Source: Isoalcanivorax pacificus W11-5 (GTDB taxonomy: Bacteria; Pseudomonadota; Gammaproteobacteria; Pseudomonadales; Alcanivoracaceae). From it: a stretch of DNA of 64,000 nucleotides. Both the position numbers and the translations under genes were made by a program. Below, piece after piece: positions 39,550-48,506 of the stretch. Where the stretch lies: NCBI RefSeq assembly GCF_000299335.2, contig NZ_CP004387.1:620001-684000 (forward strand), in the 5' to 3' direction. Every line of letters begins with the position of its first letter. The first letter of the stretch is position 1. The notes below the pieces were generated by a model. That model did no database searches. It worked only from the letters and a program-made list of their open reading frames with translations, and was not told the DNA's origin.

Positions 39550-39909
39550 ATGATCATTGTCAAAGGCGAAATTCCGGTCAAAGAAGACCATCGGGACGAA
39601 GCGGTGGCGCTGGTGCAGGCGCTGGCCGAGGCCTCCCGGTCTGAGGACGGCTGCCTTTCCTATGAAGTCTATGTGCAGGCTGACCGGCCTGAGGTCATCA
39701 TGATCTGGCAGCAATGGCGTTCACTGGCTGCGCTGGAAACCCATTTTGCCTCTGATCACGTGGACGCCTTTCTCGACGCCATCCCTGACATGATCGACGG
39801 CCAGGTCACCTCGTCGCGCTATGAAGTGCAGGCGGAGGAATCCGATGACCTGGACGAGATGATGGAGCTGCCGCGTGTGCTTTACGGTGACGAAATCATC
39901 ATGCACTGA
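39550..39909 (+). CDS. Antibiotic biosynthesis monooxygenase (ABM)-domain protein
   Basis: A 119-residue protein with the ABM/YgiN-like ferredoxin fold over residues 1-95 (VKGEIPVKEDHRDEAVALVQ, CLSYEVYVQADRPEVIMIWQ). It is followed by an acidic tail. Members act as quinol monooxygenases or heme-type oxygenases, or are uncharacterised. It lies 45 nt after the dienelactone hydrolase and could be cotranscribed with it. Confidence 0.82.
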   Translation: MIIVKGEIPVKEDHRDEAVALVQALAEASRSEDGCLSYEVYVQADRPEVIMIWQQWRSLAALETHFASDHVDAFLDAIPDMIDGQVTSSRYEVQAEESDDLDEMMELPRVLYGDEIIMH

Positions 39910-40027
39910 TCAGGCCGGAACAGCCTGAACCTGCCCTGATCGTTTTGGTCAGGACGCCCCTCCCCGCTGTGCTTTACACTGCCTGACACCCGCGTTATCA
40001 CCATCCCGCGCTGTCAGGAGACGCTGA

Positions 40028-40945
40028 GTGAAAACCCGCATTGCCTCGGTGGACGAGGTCCGCGAGAACTTTGCCCGCCAGGGGTATATCTGCAACGACG
40101 ACATCGCCATGGCGGTGTTTCTTGCCGCGCAATTGCGCAAGCCTGTGCTGGTGGAAGGCCCGCCCGGCGTCGGCAAGACCGAGCTGGCGAAGGCCTCCGC
40201 CGCGTTTCTGGAAGCTCCCCTGATCCGCCTGCAATGTTACGAAGGGCTGGATGAAACCCGCGCCCTGTACGAGTGGAAATACAGCAAGCAGTTGCTGTAC
40301 ACGCAACTGCTGAAAGAGAAGCTCGGCGATGTGCTCGGCGATGCGCAGACACTGACGGACTCCATGCAGCGCCTGGCGGGTTTCGGTGATGCGTTTTATT
40401 CCGAGGATTTTCTGGAGCCGCGTCCCTTGTTGCAGGCGTTGCGGTCGGACGAGGCGCCGGTGTTGCTGATCGACGAGATCGACAAGGCCGACCAGGAATT
40501 TGAAGCGTTCCTGCTGGAACTGTTGTCCGATTACCAGATTTCCATCCCCGAGCTGGGCACCATCACGGCGCGCAATGAACCGCTGGTGTTCCTGACCAGC
40601 AACAACACCCGCGAGTTGTCCGACGCGCTCAAGCGCCGCTGCCTGCATCTGTACATTCCCTTTCCGGACATCCGGCTGGAGCAGCAGATCATTGCTGCGC
40701 GTGTGCCGGAAGTGGCGGCGGGCCTGCGTGAACAACTGGCCACGTTCGTGTCGCGGTTGCGCGCCATGGATCTGAAAAAACATCCCGCCGTGTCGGAAAC
40801 GCTCGACTGGGCGCGCGCGCTGGTTCTGCTGCATGCACAATCCCTGACCCCCGAACTGGTGGAGGCGACACTGCGGCTGCTGCTCAAGTATGAGGAAGAC
40901 CTTGTCACCGCCCGTGCGGACATGACCCGGCTGCTGAAACGCTGA
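40028..40945 (+). CDS. MoxR-family AAA ATPase
   Basis: A 305-residue ATPase from a GTG start (CAGGAG upstream). Walker A is EGPPGVGKTELAKA, Walker B is VLLIDEIDKAD, and the sensor region is VFLTSNNTRELSDALKRRC. MoxR ATPases act with VWA proteins as chaperones that insert cofactors or assemble complexes. The next gene, a VWA protein, starts on its last base. Confidence 0.92.
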   Translation: MKTRIASVDEVRENFARQGYICNDDIAMAVFLAAQLRKPVLVEGPPGVGKTELAKASAAFLEAPLIRLQCYEGLDETRALYEWKYSKQLLYTQLLKEKLGDVLGDAQTLTDSMQRLAGFGDAFYSEDFLEPRPLLQALRSDEAPVLLIDEIDKADQEFEAFLLELLSDYQISIPELGTITARNEPLVFLTSNNTRELSDALKRRCLHLYIPFPDIRLEQQIIAARVPEVAAGLREQLATFVSRLRAMDLKKHPAVSETLDWARALVLLHAQSLTPELVEATLRLLLKYEEDLVTARADMTRLLKR

Positions 40946-42312
40946 TGGCCACGGATACCCTGACCGAATTCGTCAAGGCGCTGCGTGGGGCCGGGGTCCC
41001 CGTGTCCACGGCGGAGACGCTGGATGCGGTGCGGGTAACGGAGCAACTGGGGTACGTCGATCGCGGGCGATTGAAAGCGGGGCTGTCGCTGGCACTGGCC
41101 AAGACCGAACAGGACAAGCTGCGTTTTGCACAGTGTTTTGATGATTTCTTCGCCTTTGCGCGGCCACGGGAGACGGCAAACACGCCGCCTGCTGCCGAGC
41201 CGCCGCAAGGCGGCAGTGGGGAATCGGATGGTGGCGGTGCCGGCGGCGGCATGCAGGGCGTCACGTCTGAGCTGGGCCAGATGCTGGCGCAGGGCGACGA
41301 GGCACAGCTTTCCGCGCGCATGGCGCAGGCGGCGCGAGCGGCCGGGCTGTGGCAGATCCGCGTGATTACACAAAAAGGGCTGTTTGCGCGCCGGGTGATG
41401 CGGGAAATGGGCGCCGAGGCGCTGGATGAAGAACTGATGGCGCTGGAACGAGAGGGCGATCCGCGCGCCGTACCGTTGCGCTCGGCACGCACGGCGCTGC
41501 AGCAGCAGGTGCTGGAGCAGGTCAATCGCGAGTTCCTGTTGCAGGCGCGTGCCGAAGGTCAGCGCCTGCGTGAGCAGGCCATGCGTGATGTGAACCTGCG
41601 TGACCTGCATGAATTCCGTGACGTGCAGGCGTTGGTGCAACGGATGGCAAAGCGATTAATAGCGACCCATTCCCGGCGCCGAAAAAAAGCCAAGCGCGGC
41701 ATGCTGGACGCGCGCCGTACCCTGATGAGCAGCGTGCGCCACGATGGCCTGCCGGTACGGCTGCACTGGAAAAGAGTGCGCCGTACCCGGCCGCGCGTGT
41801 TCGTGATTTGCGATGTGTCATCCTCCGTGGCGGCCGCCGCGCGGTTTCTGCTGCTGTTTCTCTATGCCGTCAACGAGGTGTTGCCACGGGTGCGCAGCTT
41901 TGCCTTCGCCTCGCGCTTTGGCGAGGTCACGGATTATTTTTCCGGGCCGTCGGGCCAGGCTGCCGGGGCGGTGGATCGTGTGCTGGCGGAGTATGCCGGC
42001 AGCGGCACCGACTACGGCGGCATGCTGTCGCAGTTCTGGGTGGATTGCGAGGGTGTGCTGGACAAGCAGAGCACAGTGATCATTCTCGGCGACGCGCGCA
42101 ACAATAACCTGCCGCCGGGGCAGCAGTGGCTCAAGCAGATCAGTGAGCGCGCCCGGCAGGTGCTATGGCTGAACCCGGAAGGGCGCAACCGCTGGGGCAG
42201 TGGTGATTCGGAGATGCCGGCCTATCTACCGTATTGCCGGCAGGCATTGCCGTGCCGCAACCTGGCACAACTGGAACGATTTGTTGATCTGTTGCTGCGC
42301 GATGTACGGTGA
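40945..42312 (+). CDS. CoxE-like VWA-domain protein
   Basis: A 455-residue protein partnered with the MoxR ATPase (start overlaps its stop by 1 nt). The C-terminal VWA-type domain has the metal-binding DVSSSVAAAARF and a later GTDYGGML. The N-terminal half is helical, with a glycine-rich linker (GGSGESDGGGAGGGMQG). CoxE proteins help mature molybdenum hydroxylases; no such enzyme is adjacent here, so the client is unknown. Confidence 0.88.
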   Translation: MATDTLTEFVKALRGAGVPVSTAETLDAVRVTEQLGYVDRGRLKAGLSLALAKTEQDKLRFAQCFDDFFAFARPRETANTPPAAEPPQGGSGESDGGGAGGGMQGVTSELGQMLAQGDEAQLSARMAQAARAAGLWQIRVITQKGLFARRVMREMGAEALDEELMALEREGDPRAVPLRSARTALQQQVLEQVNREFLLQARAEGQRLREQAMRDVNLRDLHEFRDVQALVQRMAKRLIATHSRRRKKAKRGMLDARRTLMSSVRHDGLPVRLHWKRVRRTRPRVFVICDVSSSVAAAARFLLLFLYAVNEVLPRVRSFAFASRFGEVTDYFSGPSGQAAGAVDRVLAEYAGSGTDYGGMLSQFWVDCEGVLDKQSTVIILGDARNNNLPPGQQWLKQISERARQVLWLNPEGRNRWGSGDSEMPAYLPYCRQALPCRNLAQLERFVDLLLRDVR

Positions 42313-42323
42313 GCTCCCGTGCG

Positions 42324-44744
42324 TTAGCGGCCCAGCACCGCGCGCAATCCCCGGTCGAGCTTTTCCGCTGTAATCGGTTTGGCAATATGGCTGATCATGC
42401 CGGCTTCGTGGCAGGCGCGTATCTTGTCCGGCACAGCGTGGGCGGTGAGCGCCACGATCGGCATCTGCGGCAGCCGGCCGTCCTGTTGTAGCTGGATGAT
42501 TTGCCGGGCGGTGGCAAAGCCGTCCATGTCGGGCATTTCGCAATCCATCAGGATCAGGTCGAAATCATGGTCGCCACCAAGCAGCACGGCGATGGCCTCC
42601 ATGCCACTTTCTGCCACGTCCACTTCGTGGCCGAGTTTGCGACACAGCCCTTCAGCGACCATCAGGTTGATATGGTTATCGTCGACAATCAGCAGGCGTG
42701 CGCGCGGCATGGGATGTTCCGGCATGCGTGGCACCGGATGTTCGCTCAGTTGGTGCGCGCCGGGCAGCGGCATGCGGAACCAGAAACAGGAACCTTTGCC
42801 CTGCTGGCTGCGGACCCCGATCTCGCCGCCCATCATTTCCACCAGCTGCCGTGAGATCGCCAGGCCCAGGCCGGTGCCGCCGTAGCGACGGCTGGTGGAA
42901 TTGTCGAGCTGGTGAAAATGCTCGAACAGTTGCGGCAGCTTGTGCTCCGGGATCCCGATACCGGTATCTTCCACTTCAAACTGCACGTAGTCCGTGTTGC
43001 TGCTTTCACGGCGCACGCGCACCTGGATGTGGCCGTTCTCGGTGAATTTCACCGCATTGCTGACCAGATTCACCAGCACCTGCCGCAACCGCATCGGGTC
43101 ACCGCGAACATCCTCGATGCCGGAAAGCTCTATCTGCTGTGCCAGTGTGTTGCCGCACAGGGTGGCACGGTGACGAAACAGCGCTGTGCATTCCTCCACC
43201 AGTCGTGGCAGCGCGAAAGCTGTTTCCTCCAGCGGCATCTTGCCGGCTTCGATGCGCGCATAGTCGAGCACATCGTTGATCAGTTGCAGCAGGCTGTTGC
43301 CGGACTGTTCGATCACATGCAGGTGCTGTTGCTGTGCGTCGTTGAGGCCGCTGTCGCGCAGCAGGTCCAGCGTGCCGATGATACCGTTCAGTGGTGTGCG
43401 GATCTCGTGGCTCATTACCGCCAGGAATTCGCTGCGCGCACTGAGTGCTTCGTTGAGTTCACGCGTGCGCTCGCGCACGCGCTGCTCCAGTACCTCGTTG
43501 GCTTCGCGCTGGATACGCTCGTTTTCTTCTTTCAGCGTGGTCATGCGGTTCGCCAGCGCGAAGGACAGCAGCAGGGCTTCCAGGGTCGCGCCGAGCTGCA
43601 TGGCCTGTTCCAGCAGCCAGCTTCCCGGCAGCAGTTGAAACACCTTGAGGACGTACAGCGAGGTGCCGACCGCCAGCGTCATGAACGCCAGCAGGAAATA
43701 GCGCGCGGACCGGTAGCCGCGCCGGGCCTGGCTGCCGGCGATCAGCATGATGATGATGACCCAGGGCAGCACCAGTGCAGTGGACGCCTGAATCCAGAAA
43801 CCGAAATGCACCAGCGCCAGCGGCGCCATGCAGGCAATGGCCAGCGCACTGAACAGCAGCACCCGGTCGAGTTGTGGGCGATAGCGGGACAGTTGCAGGA
43901 AGCTGCGGGCGAACAGGATCGAGAAGACGACCGAGAGCAGGTTCAGCACCGGCAGGCTGTGATGGTTCCACCAGGGCGCCTGGGGCCACAGCCATTGATA
44001 GGCAAGGCCGTCGCGGGCAAACAGGTTCAGGCCCAGTGTGCCGAGGTAGAGCACGTACAGCAGGAAACTGCGGTCGCGCATGGAGACGAAGATCAACAGG
44101 TTGAACAGGCACATGATCAGCATGGCGCCGTAGTAGAACCCGTAGCGGAGCTGGTGGCGGCTGTCCCGTTGCTGAAGTGCCAGTGGCGTCATGATGGCCA
44201 CCGGCATCTCGATCACATTGCGGCCCTGGGCGCGCAGCAGCACCAGGTTCTCGCCTGGCGACAGTGTCAGCGGCAATACCAGCGCCCGATGCGGCACCGG
44301 CCGGCTGTCGAACGGGACGCGATCGCCGATCAGGTAGTGCGAAAGCAGCGTGCCATCCGGTGAAAGCTGATACAGGTCGAGGTAATCCAGATGAGGTCGG
44401 CTGGCCTGCAGCAGCCAGTCCTGCTGGGCAGAGAGATTGTTCAGGCGCAGCAGGAACCATTGCGGGCCTGTACGGAAGCCAAGCGTCGGATAGTTGATAT
44501 CCAGCTGCTCTCCATCACCCCGAAGCAACCGGGCGAGCGCCTGTTCCGGTGTCAGCACGTCCTGGGTATCGTCCAGCCAGCGCAGGGCGAGAGTGCTGTA
44601 GTAGCTGTGCGCATCGGTCAGTGTCTGCGCCGGCAGTGCACTGTTGCCCTGGGCCTGGACGTGACAACTCAACAGGCACAGCCAGATCAGCAGGCCGATG
44701 GGGCCTGGCAAGCGGTAGCCTGTAGGCATGCGATAGCGGTCCAT
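42324..44744 (-). CDS. Hybrid sensor histidine kinase with 7TM-DISM sensor
   Basis: An 806-residue protein. In order: signal peptide, periplasmic 7TMR-DISM extracellular domain (about residues 35-180), seven transmembrane segments (about 195-385), coiled coil (EENERIQREANEVLEQRVRE), and HisKA with the phosphorylated His in FLAVMSHEIRTPLNG. An ATPase domain (GTGLGLAISRQLVEMMGGEI) and a C-terminal receiver with the acceptor Asp in DLILMDCEMPDMDGF complete it. No cognate output gene is next to it. It is convergent with the VWA gene, with an 11-nt gap. Confidence 0.93.
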   Translation of the reverse strand: MDRYRMPTGYRLPGPIGLLIWLCLLSCHVQAQGNSALPAQTLTDAHSYYSTLALRWLDDTQDVLTPEQALARLLRGDGEQLDINYPTLGFRTGPQWFLLRLNNLSAQQDWLLQASRPHLDYLDLYQLSPDGTLLSHYLIGDRVPFDSRPVPHRALVLPLTLSPGENLVLLRAQGRNVIEMPVAIMTPLALQQRDSRHQLRYGFYYGAMLIMCLFNLLIFVSMRDRSFLLYVLYLGTLGLNLFARDGLAYQWLWPQAPWWNHHSLPVLNLLSVVFSILFARSFLQLSRYRPQLDRVLLFSALAIACMAPLALVHFGFWIQASTALVLPWVIIIMLIAGSQARRGYRSARYFLLAFMTLAVGTSLYVLKVFQLLPGSWLLEQAMQLGATLEALLLSFALANRMTTLKEENERIQREANEVLEQRVRERTRELNEALSARSEFLAVMSHEIRTPLNGIIGTLDLLRDSGLNDAQQQHLHVIEQSGNSLLQLINDVLDYARIEAGKMPLEETAFALPRLVEECTALFRHRATLCGNTLAQQIELSGIEDVRGDPMRLRQVLVNLVSNAVKFTENGHIQVRVRRESSNTDYVQFEVEDTGIGIPEHKLPQLFEHFHQLDNSTSRRYGGTGLGLAISRQLVEMMGGEIGVRSQQGKGSCFWFRMPLPGAHQLSEHPVPRMPEHPMPRARLLIVDDNHINLMVAEGLCRKLGHEVDVAESGMEAIAVLLGGDHDFDLILMDCEMPDMDGFATARQIIQLQQDGRLPQMPIVALTAHAVPDKIRACHEAGMISHIAKPITAEKLDRGLRAVLGR

Positions 44745-44841
44745 TCCCTGTCCCTGAATGGCGTGATAGTAGCCGGTCCCCGGTCCCGACCCAACCGCGT
44801 ACGTCGGATGCAGTGAAACGCGCGTGGTGTTCCGCTGTTTT

Positions 44842-44864
44842 ACACTGTTTTTCGCAAACAGTGT
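44842..44864. promoter_or_regulatory. 9-bp inverted repeat upstream of the barrel gene
   Basis: ACACTGTTT at 44842-44850 and AAACAGTGT at 44856-44864 form a perfect inverted repeat with a 5-nt spacer TTCGC. It lies about 107 nt before the outer-membrane barrel gene and about 100 nt from the histidine kinase start. It could be an operator for either gene or an RNA hairpin; it has no T run in the plus direction. Confidence 0.45.
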
Positions 44865-44970
44865 TAATTCCGCGATCTGGTCACAGGGCCGTCATCTGGT
44901 CCGAAAATCACTGAACCGATGCCGTAGGATGGCTCTCGAAAGCGATGTCACTACCGAGCAGGAGGAGCAC

Positions 44971-45525
44971 ATGAAGAACGGAAATTCTGTCAAGCTTTTA
45001 CTGGCGGCCATTGCCCTGGGTAGCAGCAGCGTGGCGATGGCGGCGGGGCCATACATTGGCCTGAACTATACCCAGTTCCAGTTTGAAAGCGATGACACTG
45101 ACGAGGAGCTCAAGCCTGATGGCGTGACGCTGCGTGCCGGTATCGAGTTCAATGACTTCATCGGGCTGGAAGCCCGTGGTGCCACCGGCGTGAGCTCTGA
45201 CAAGCGCAGCACAGCGCTGGGTGACGCCGAATTCGATCTGGACCGCCTGTACGGGGGCTACGTAAAGCTCTCGGTCCCGGTGGGCGAGATGGTGCGGCCG
45301 TACATCGTGGGCGGCTACACCGAGGCCAAGGGCGAAGCGAAATTCACCACTGGGCTGGGGTCGATCGAGCGTGAGTCCGATACCGTCAATGATGAGTCCT
45401 ACGGCGCCGGTGTGGATTTCAATCTCACCGAAACATTCGGCATGAACGTGGAGTACATGCGTTATCTGGACAAGGACGACTATGAACTGAACGGCATCAG
45501 CGTGGGCTTCCGCTCCGCGTTCTGA
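44971..45525 (+). CDS. Outer-membrane beta-barrel protein
   Basis: A 184-residue protein. The signal peptide is KNGNSVKLLLAAIALGSSSV..., cleaved after AMA. The rest alternates amphipathic strands (GPYIGLNYTQFQFES, VRPYIVGGYTEAKGEAKF) and ends in a C-terminal Phe, as outer-membrane barrels do (NGISVGFRSAF). An eight-stranded OmpA-like or OmpX-like barrel is likely. GCAGGAGGAG precedes the ATG at 44971. The function is not known. Confidence 0.85.
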   Translation: MKNGNSVKLLLAAIALGSSSVAMAAGPYIGLNYTQFQFESDDTDEELKPDGVTLRAGIEFNDFIGLEARGATGVSSDKRSTALGDAEFDLDRLYGGYVKLSVPVGEMVRPYIVGGYTEAKGEAKFTTGLGSIERESDTVNDESYGAGVDFNLTETFGMNVEYMRYLDKDDYELNGISVGFRSAF

Positions 45526-45593
45526 TCCGTGCAGCACTCTGTCCGGGATGGCAGAGGGTCGGCCACAGGGAGGTGGCCGGCTCATGGAAGAGC

Positions 45594-45618
45594 AAACGGG
45601 CCGCTGTGCGGCCCGTTT
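45594..45618. repeat. Left copy of duplicated terminator (miniature element target site)
   Basis: A 25-bp palindrome with 11-bp arms AAACGGGCCGC / GCGGCCCGTTT and a TGT loop. It is identical to 45808-45832. The undisrupted site was a terminator between the barrel gene and the convergent UbiB-like kinase gene. Confidence 0.85.
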
Positions 45619-45807
45619 CAGGCTGCTGACAAACCTCGGCAGCCATTCTTCTACTAAAAAATTATCCACCCAGGGCAAAGAGTCGCTGTTTTTCTGGTGA
45701 TAGCCTCCACTTGCATAGCCATAGGGCTGCAACCTGGAATGCGACCACCCACTTTTATATCGCCTCGAAGAGGTGATTCATAAAAACAGGGGTTTGTCCT
45801 CAGTCTG
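45619..45807. mobile_element. Miniature inverted-repeat element related to the IS1182 element
   Basis: A 189-bp non-coding element. Its left end CAGGCTGCTGACAAACC and right end (read inward) CAGACTGAGGACAAACC match each other and the ends of the IS at 32662-34242 (shared core CAG..TG..GACAAA.CCC). It is flanked by a perfect 25-bp duplication of a terminator hairpin. It has no transposase gene, so it would need one supplied in trans, most simply from that IS. The interior shows no clear similarity to the IS by eye. Confidence 0.75.
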
Positions 45808-45832
45808 AAACGGGCCGCTGTGCGGCCCGTTT
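45808..45832. repeat. Right copy of duplicated terminator (miniature element target site)
   Basis: Identical to 45594-45618. It is followed by TTTATATTT-like sequence to its right, so it retains a usable T run for plus-strand termination. Confidence 0.85.
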
Positions 45833-45862
45833 ATATTTCAGCAGGCAGACGCGCTGTTGTTT

Positions 45863-47200
45863 TCAGGCATTCGCCTGGCTGGCCTCGAACAACCGCTCGA
45901 CGTTGGGCCGGAAGGCGGCCACCACGCCGAGATTCACCATGGTCCAGTAATGCCCGCCGAGCACGCGGTTGACCAGCAGTGTGCGCGCCGATGGCTGGAA
46001 GGACTCCAGGTAACGCCAGGGCGTGTCGCGGGTCTGCTTGGCCAGCCGCAAGTGCAGGCGTGAGTTGGCGAAATCGAATGGCTCCGCACCGAACGGCGGC
46101 AGCAGCAGGTCGACCCAGCGCATGTAGAACTCGCGGCTGATGGCCGGGCCCTGCGTCTTGCGAATGCCAAGCCGGTACAGGACCTGCTCCAGTTGCGGGA
46201 TATCGTCCTCGTAGGCTGCCTGGGTCAGGTCGCGGAACGCGGCGATATCTTCCTCATCCATGCGCTTGATGGCACCGAAGTCGTACATCACGATGCTGCC
46301 GTCCGGGCGGTAGGCAAAATTGCCGGGATGCGGGTCGCAGTGCACCGCACGCAACACGAACATCTGCCGGCCGATGGCATCGAAGATGCGTTCGCCGAGC
46401 AGGTTGCGCAGGGGCTGGTCGTAGGCGTCGCTGGTGCGCACCGTGTCCAGGTCATCGCCGGGCTCGAAGGTCAGCGTCAGCACCCGGTCGCTACTGTGGC
46501 TGTCGATCACATCGGGAATGACCAGCCAGGGTTCATCGGCGTGGAAGGCGCGGAATTGCCGCAGGTTGTCCGCTTCCTGGCGGTAGTCCAGTTCTTCTTC
46601 CAGTTGATCGCGAATCTCGCGAAAGATCGCGTCGAGGGTGGCCTCTTCCACTTTCAGCAGGCCACCGAGCCTGAGAATGCGGCGCAGGTGGCGCATGTCC
46701 GAATCAATCGATTCCTTGACGGCCGGATACTGGACTTTCACCACCACGTCGCGGCCATCCTGAAGGCGCGCGCGGTGCACCTGCCCGATGGAGGCGGCGG
46801 CAAACGGCTGCTCCGAGAACTCGGCAAACAGCGCTGCCGGCTCATCGCCGAGCTCGCGCTTGATCTGGCGGCGGATCACGGAGAAGGGCATCGGGGCGGA
46901 GGCTTTCTGCAGCACCGACAGGGCGTCGGCGATTTCCGGCGGCAGCAGATCCTGCATCTGTGAGGCGATCTGGCCGACCTTCATGACCGCGCCTTTCATT
47001 TCGCCCAGTGTGCTGGCCACTTCCCGGCCAATGTGACGCATCAGTTTCTCGCGGTCTTTCTGCCGGGCTTCATCGGACTGGAACAGGCTCTTTACGGAAT
47101 GGCCCGCCACCCGCGAGGCGATCGACGTGGTCATCCCGGTCAGCCGCAGCAGGCGGCCCGCCTGGGTGGTGGTGCGGAAGGAGGACTTGTCTCTGGCCAC
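45863..47200 (-). CDS. UbiB/ADCK-family atypical kinase
   Basis: A 445-residue protein from a GTG at 47200 (GGAG upstream). The family signature KxGQ is in MKVGQIASQMQDLLPPEI, with AAASIGQVHRARL and the kinase-like CDPHPGNFAYRPDGSIVMYD and FGAIKRM. UbiB-like ATPases support ubiquinone synthesis or lipid handling; this is not the ubiE-ubiJ-ubiB locus, so it is a paralogue. It ends near the miniature element and is convergent with the barrel gene. Confidence 0.88.
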   Translation of the reverse strand: MARDKSSFRTTTQAGRLLRLTGMTTSIASRVAGHSVKSLFQSDEARQKDREKLMRHIGREVASTLGEMKGAVMKVGQIASQMQDLLPPEIADALSVLQKASAPMPFSVIRRQIKRELGDEPAALFAEFSEQPFAAASIGQVHRARLQDGRDVVVKVQYPAVKESIDSDMRHLRRILRLGGLLKVEEATLDAIFREIRDQLEEELDYRQEADNLRQFRAFHADEPWLVIPDVIDSHSSDRVLTLTFEPGDDLDTVRTSDAYDQPLRNLLGERIFDAIGRQMFVLRAVHCDPHPGNFAYRPDGSIVMYDFGAIKRMDEEDIAAFRDLTQAAYEDDIPQLEQVLYRLGIRKTQGPAISREFYMRWVDLLLPPFGAEPFDFANSRLHLRLAKQTRDTPWRYLESFQPSARTLLVNRVLGGHYWTMVNLGVVAAFRPNVERLFEASQANA

Positions 47201-47364
47201 GTTCAGGCTCCGTTGTTGTTCTGCGCTGTCGTCCCTGCCGGCGCGGCAGTACAGGTAAGGCATGCGAGGTTCAATACGGCAATCTGCGACCTGCGGCGCG
47301 GGGTGTCAACGGCCTGCCGGGTCAAAAGCGCTGGCGGCAAGGCCCGCGGGGGAGGGGGAAACAG

Positions 47365-47390
47365 AAACGGGGGCCATCAGGCCCCCGTTT
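47365..47390 (-). terminator. Terminator after the phasin gene
   Basis: A perfect 11-bp stem AAACGGGGGCC / GGCCCCCGTTT with an ATCA loop. On the minus strand it is followed by CTGTTT. It lies 24 nt past the phasin stop and separates it from the UbiB-like gene. Confidence 0.8.
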
Positions 47391-47414
47391 GTGGTGCTGT
47401 GTTGCATGCTGATA

Positions 47415-47843
47415 TCAGGCGCGTTGTTCGCCGGCGCTGACCAGATCGTTGAACAGCTTCTGGCTTTCTTCGCGGGCGGTCAGGACCGCGCCGATGCCGG
47501 CCAGCAGGTACTCGCTGGTGGCTTCGGCTTTCTCGCCACGCTCTTTGCGGCCGGTTTCCAGAAAGCGCTGGTACAGCTCTTTGCGTTTCTCCGGTGCGGA
47601 TTCCACCAGTTCGCCAGCTGCTTTCAGCAGGCCGCGGCCGGCCAGCAGGGCTTTCGGCTTGCCAGCAGCGGCTTCACCCAGCTCGGTGGCGCCGGCTTCG
47701 GCATACTTGTCGAACAACTCGCCGGAGGTGCCTTCCACTTTGGAATAGGCGCCCAGGCCAGCCAGATAGATCTTGCGGTTCACTTCTTTGGCGCGTGCCA
47801 CGATGCTTTCTTGCTGTTCACGCAGGTTCTTCAGCTCGCCCAT
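47415..47843 (-). CDS. Phasin-like polyhydroxyalkanoate granule-associated protein
   Basis: A 142-residue helical protein from ATG 47843 (AAGGAATT upstream; a GTG one codon earlier is also in frame). The segment RKIYLAGLGAYSKVEGTSGE is typical of PhaF/PhaI-type phasins, which coat storage granules. No pha synthase gene is in the window. In this lipid-oriented neighbourhood it may also bind other lipid inclusions. Confidence 0.8.
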   Translation of the reverse strand: MGELKNLREQQESIVARAKEVNRKIYLAGLGAYSKVEGTSGELFDKYAEAGATELGEAAAGKPKALLAGRGLLKAAGELVESAPEKRKELYQRFLETGRKERGEKAEATSEYLLAGIGAVLTAREESQKLFNDLVSAGEQRA

Positions 47844-48123
47844 CACTCAATTCCTTCTCTGTGTCTGCGGTAGATGTTCCGTGCCTGACAGCGGCCTTGA
47901 TGCAGGGCAATCGTCTGTCATGCGGTGGGCGCAGAATAACGACCATGGAACCGGGGTGCCGGGTGGCTGTCCGACAATCACACAGTCGTGTGGGGCAGGC
48001 AGACCGGTGGTGGTGCCGGGGGCCTGTGACTGGTGTCATGGCCTGGCGTACGATTGGTACACAGCGGCTTCACCCCCGCCCCTTTAGACTGCGACACTGC
48101 GTAGCCATGTTTCTGGAGAGCGC

Positions 48124-48504
48124 ATGATCGAGAAGTTCATTGCCAAGGTGCCGGACCGCATATGGGAAGAAGGCCGGCCCGCGCGTTTGCGCATCTGGGA
48201 AGGAGAATACAACGTTGCATCCTGGGTCCGGGTTACCGGTGCCACAGGCGCGCTTGAACTGCTGATTACCTACAGCGACGAGGCCGGGGAGCATCGCGCC
48301 CGGGTGGACAGCACGGAGATCCGCGCCGATGGCAGCGCGCTGTTGTCCGGCATGGTGCGGCTGCGCTTCACCGGCAAGGTGGAACAGGTGCAGGTGGTGC
48401 TGGTGCTGGGAAACCCGCAGATGCGGTTTGTGGTGGAGGAGCTGTATGTGCAGCGTCGTGGCAGCACGCTCAGCCGCACGGACAAGCTGATTTCCAATTA
48501 TTGA
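48124..48504 (+). CDS. Conserved-looking protein of unknown function
   Basis: A 126-residue protein with strand-rich sequence and no signal peptide (KFIAKVPDRIWEEGRPARLR, VVLVLGNPQMRFVVEELYVQ). I do not recognise the family. GGAGAGCGC before the ATG is a plausible ribosome binding site. It ends 2 nt from the convergent 76-residue gene. Confidence 0.7.
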   Translation: MIEKFIAKVPDRIWEEGRPARLRIWEGEYNVASWVRVTGATGALELLITYSDEAGEHRARVDSTEIRADGSALLSGMVRLRFTGKVEQVQVVLVLGNPQMRFVVEELYVQRRGSTLSRTDKLISNY

Positions 48505-48506
48505 TC

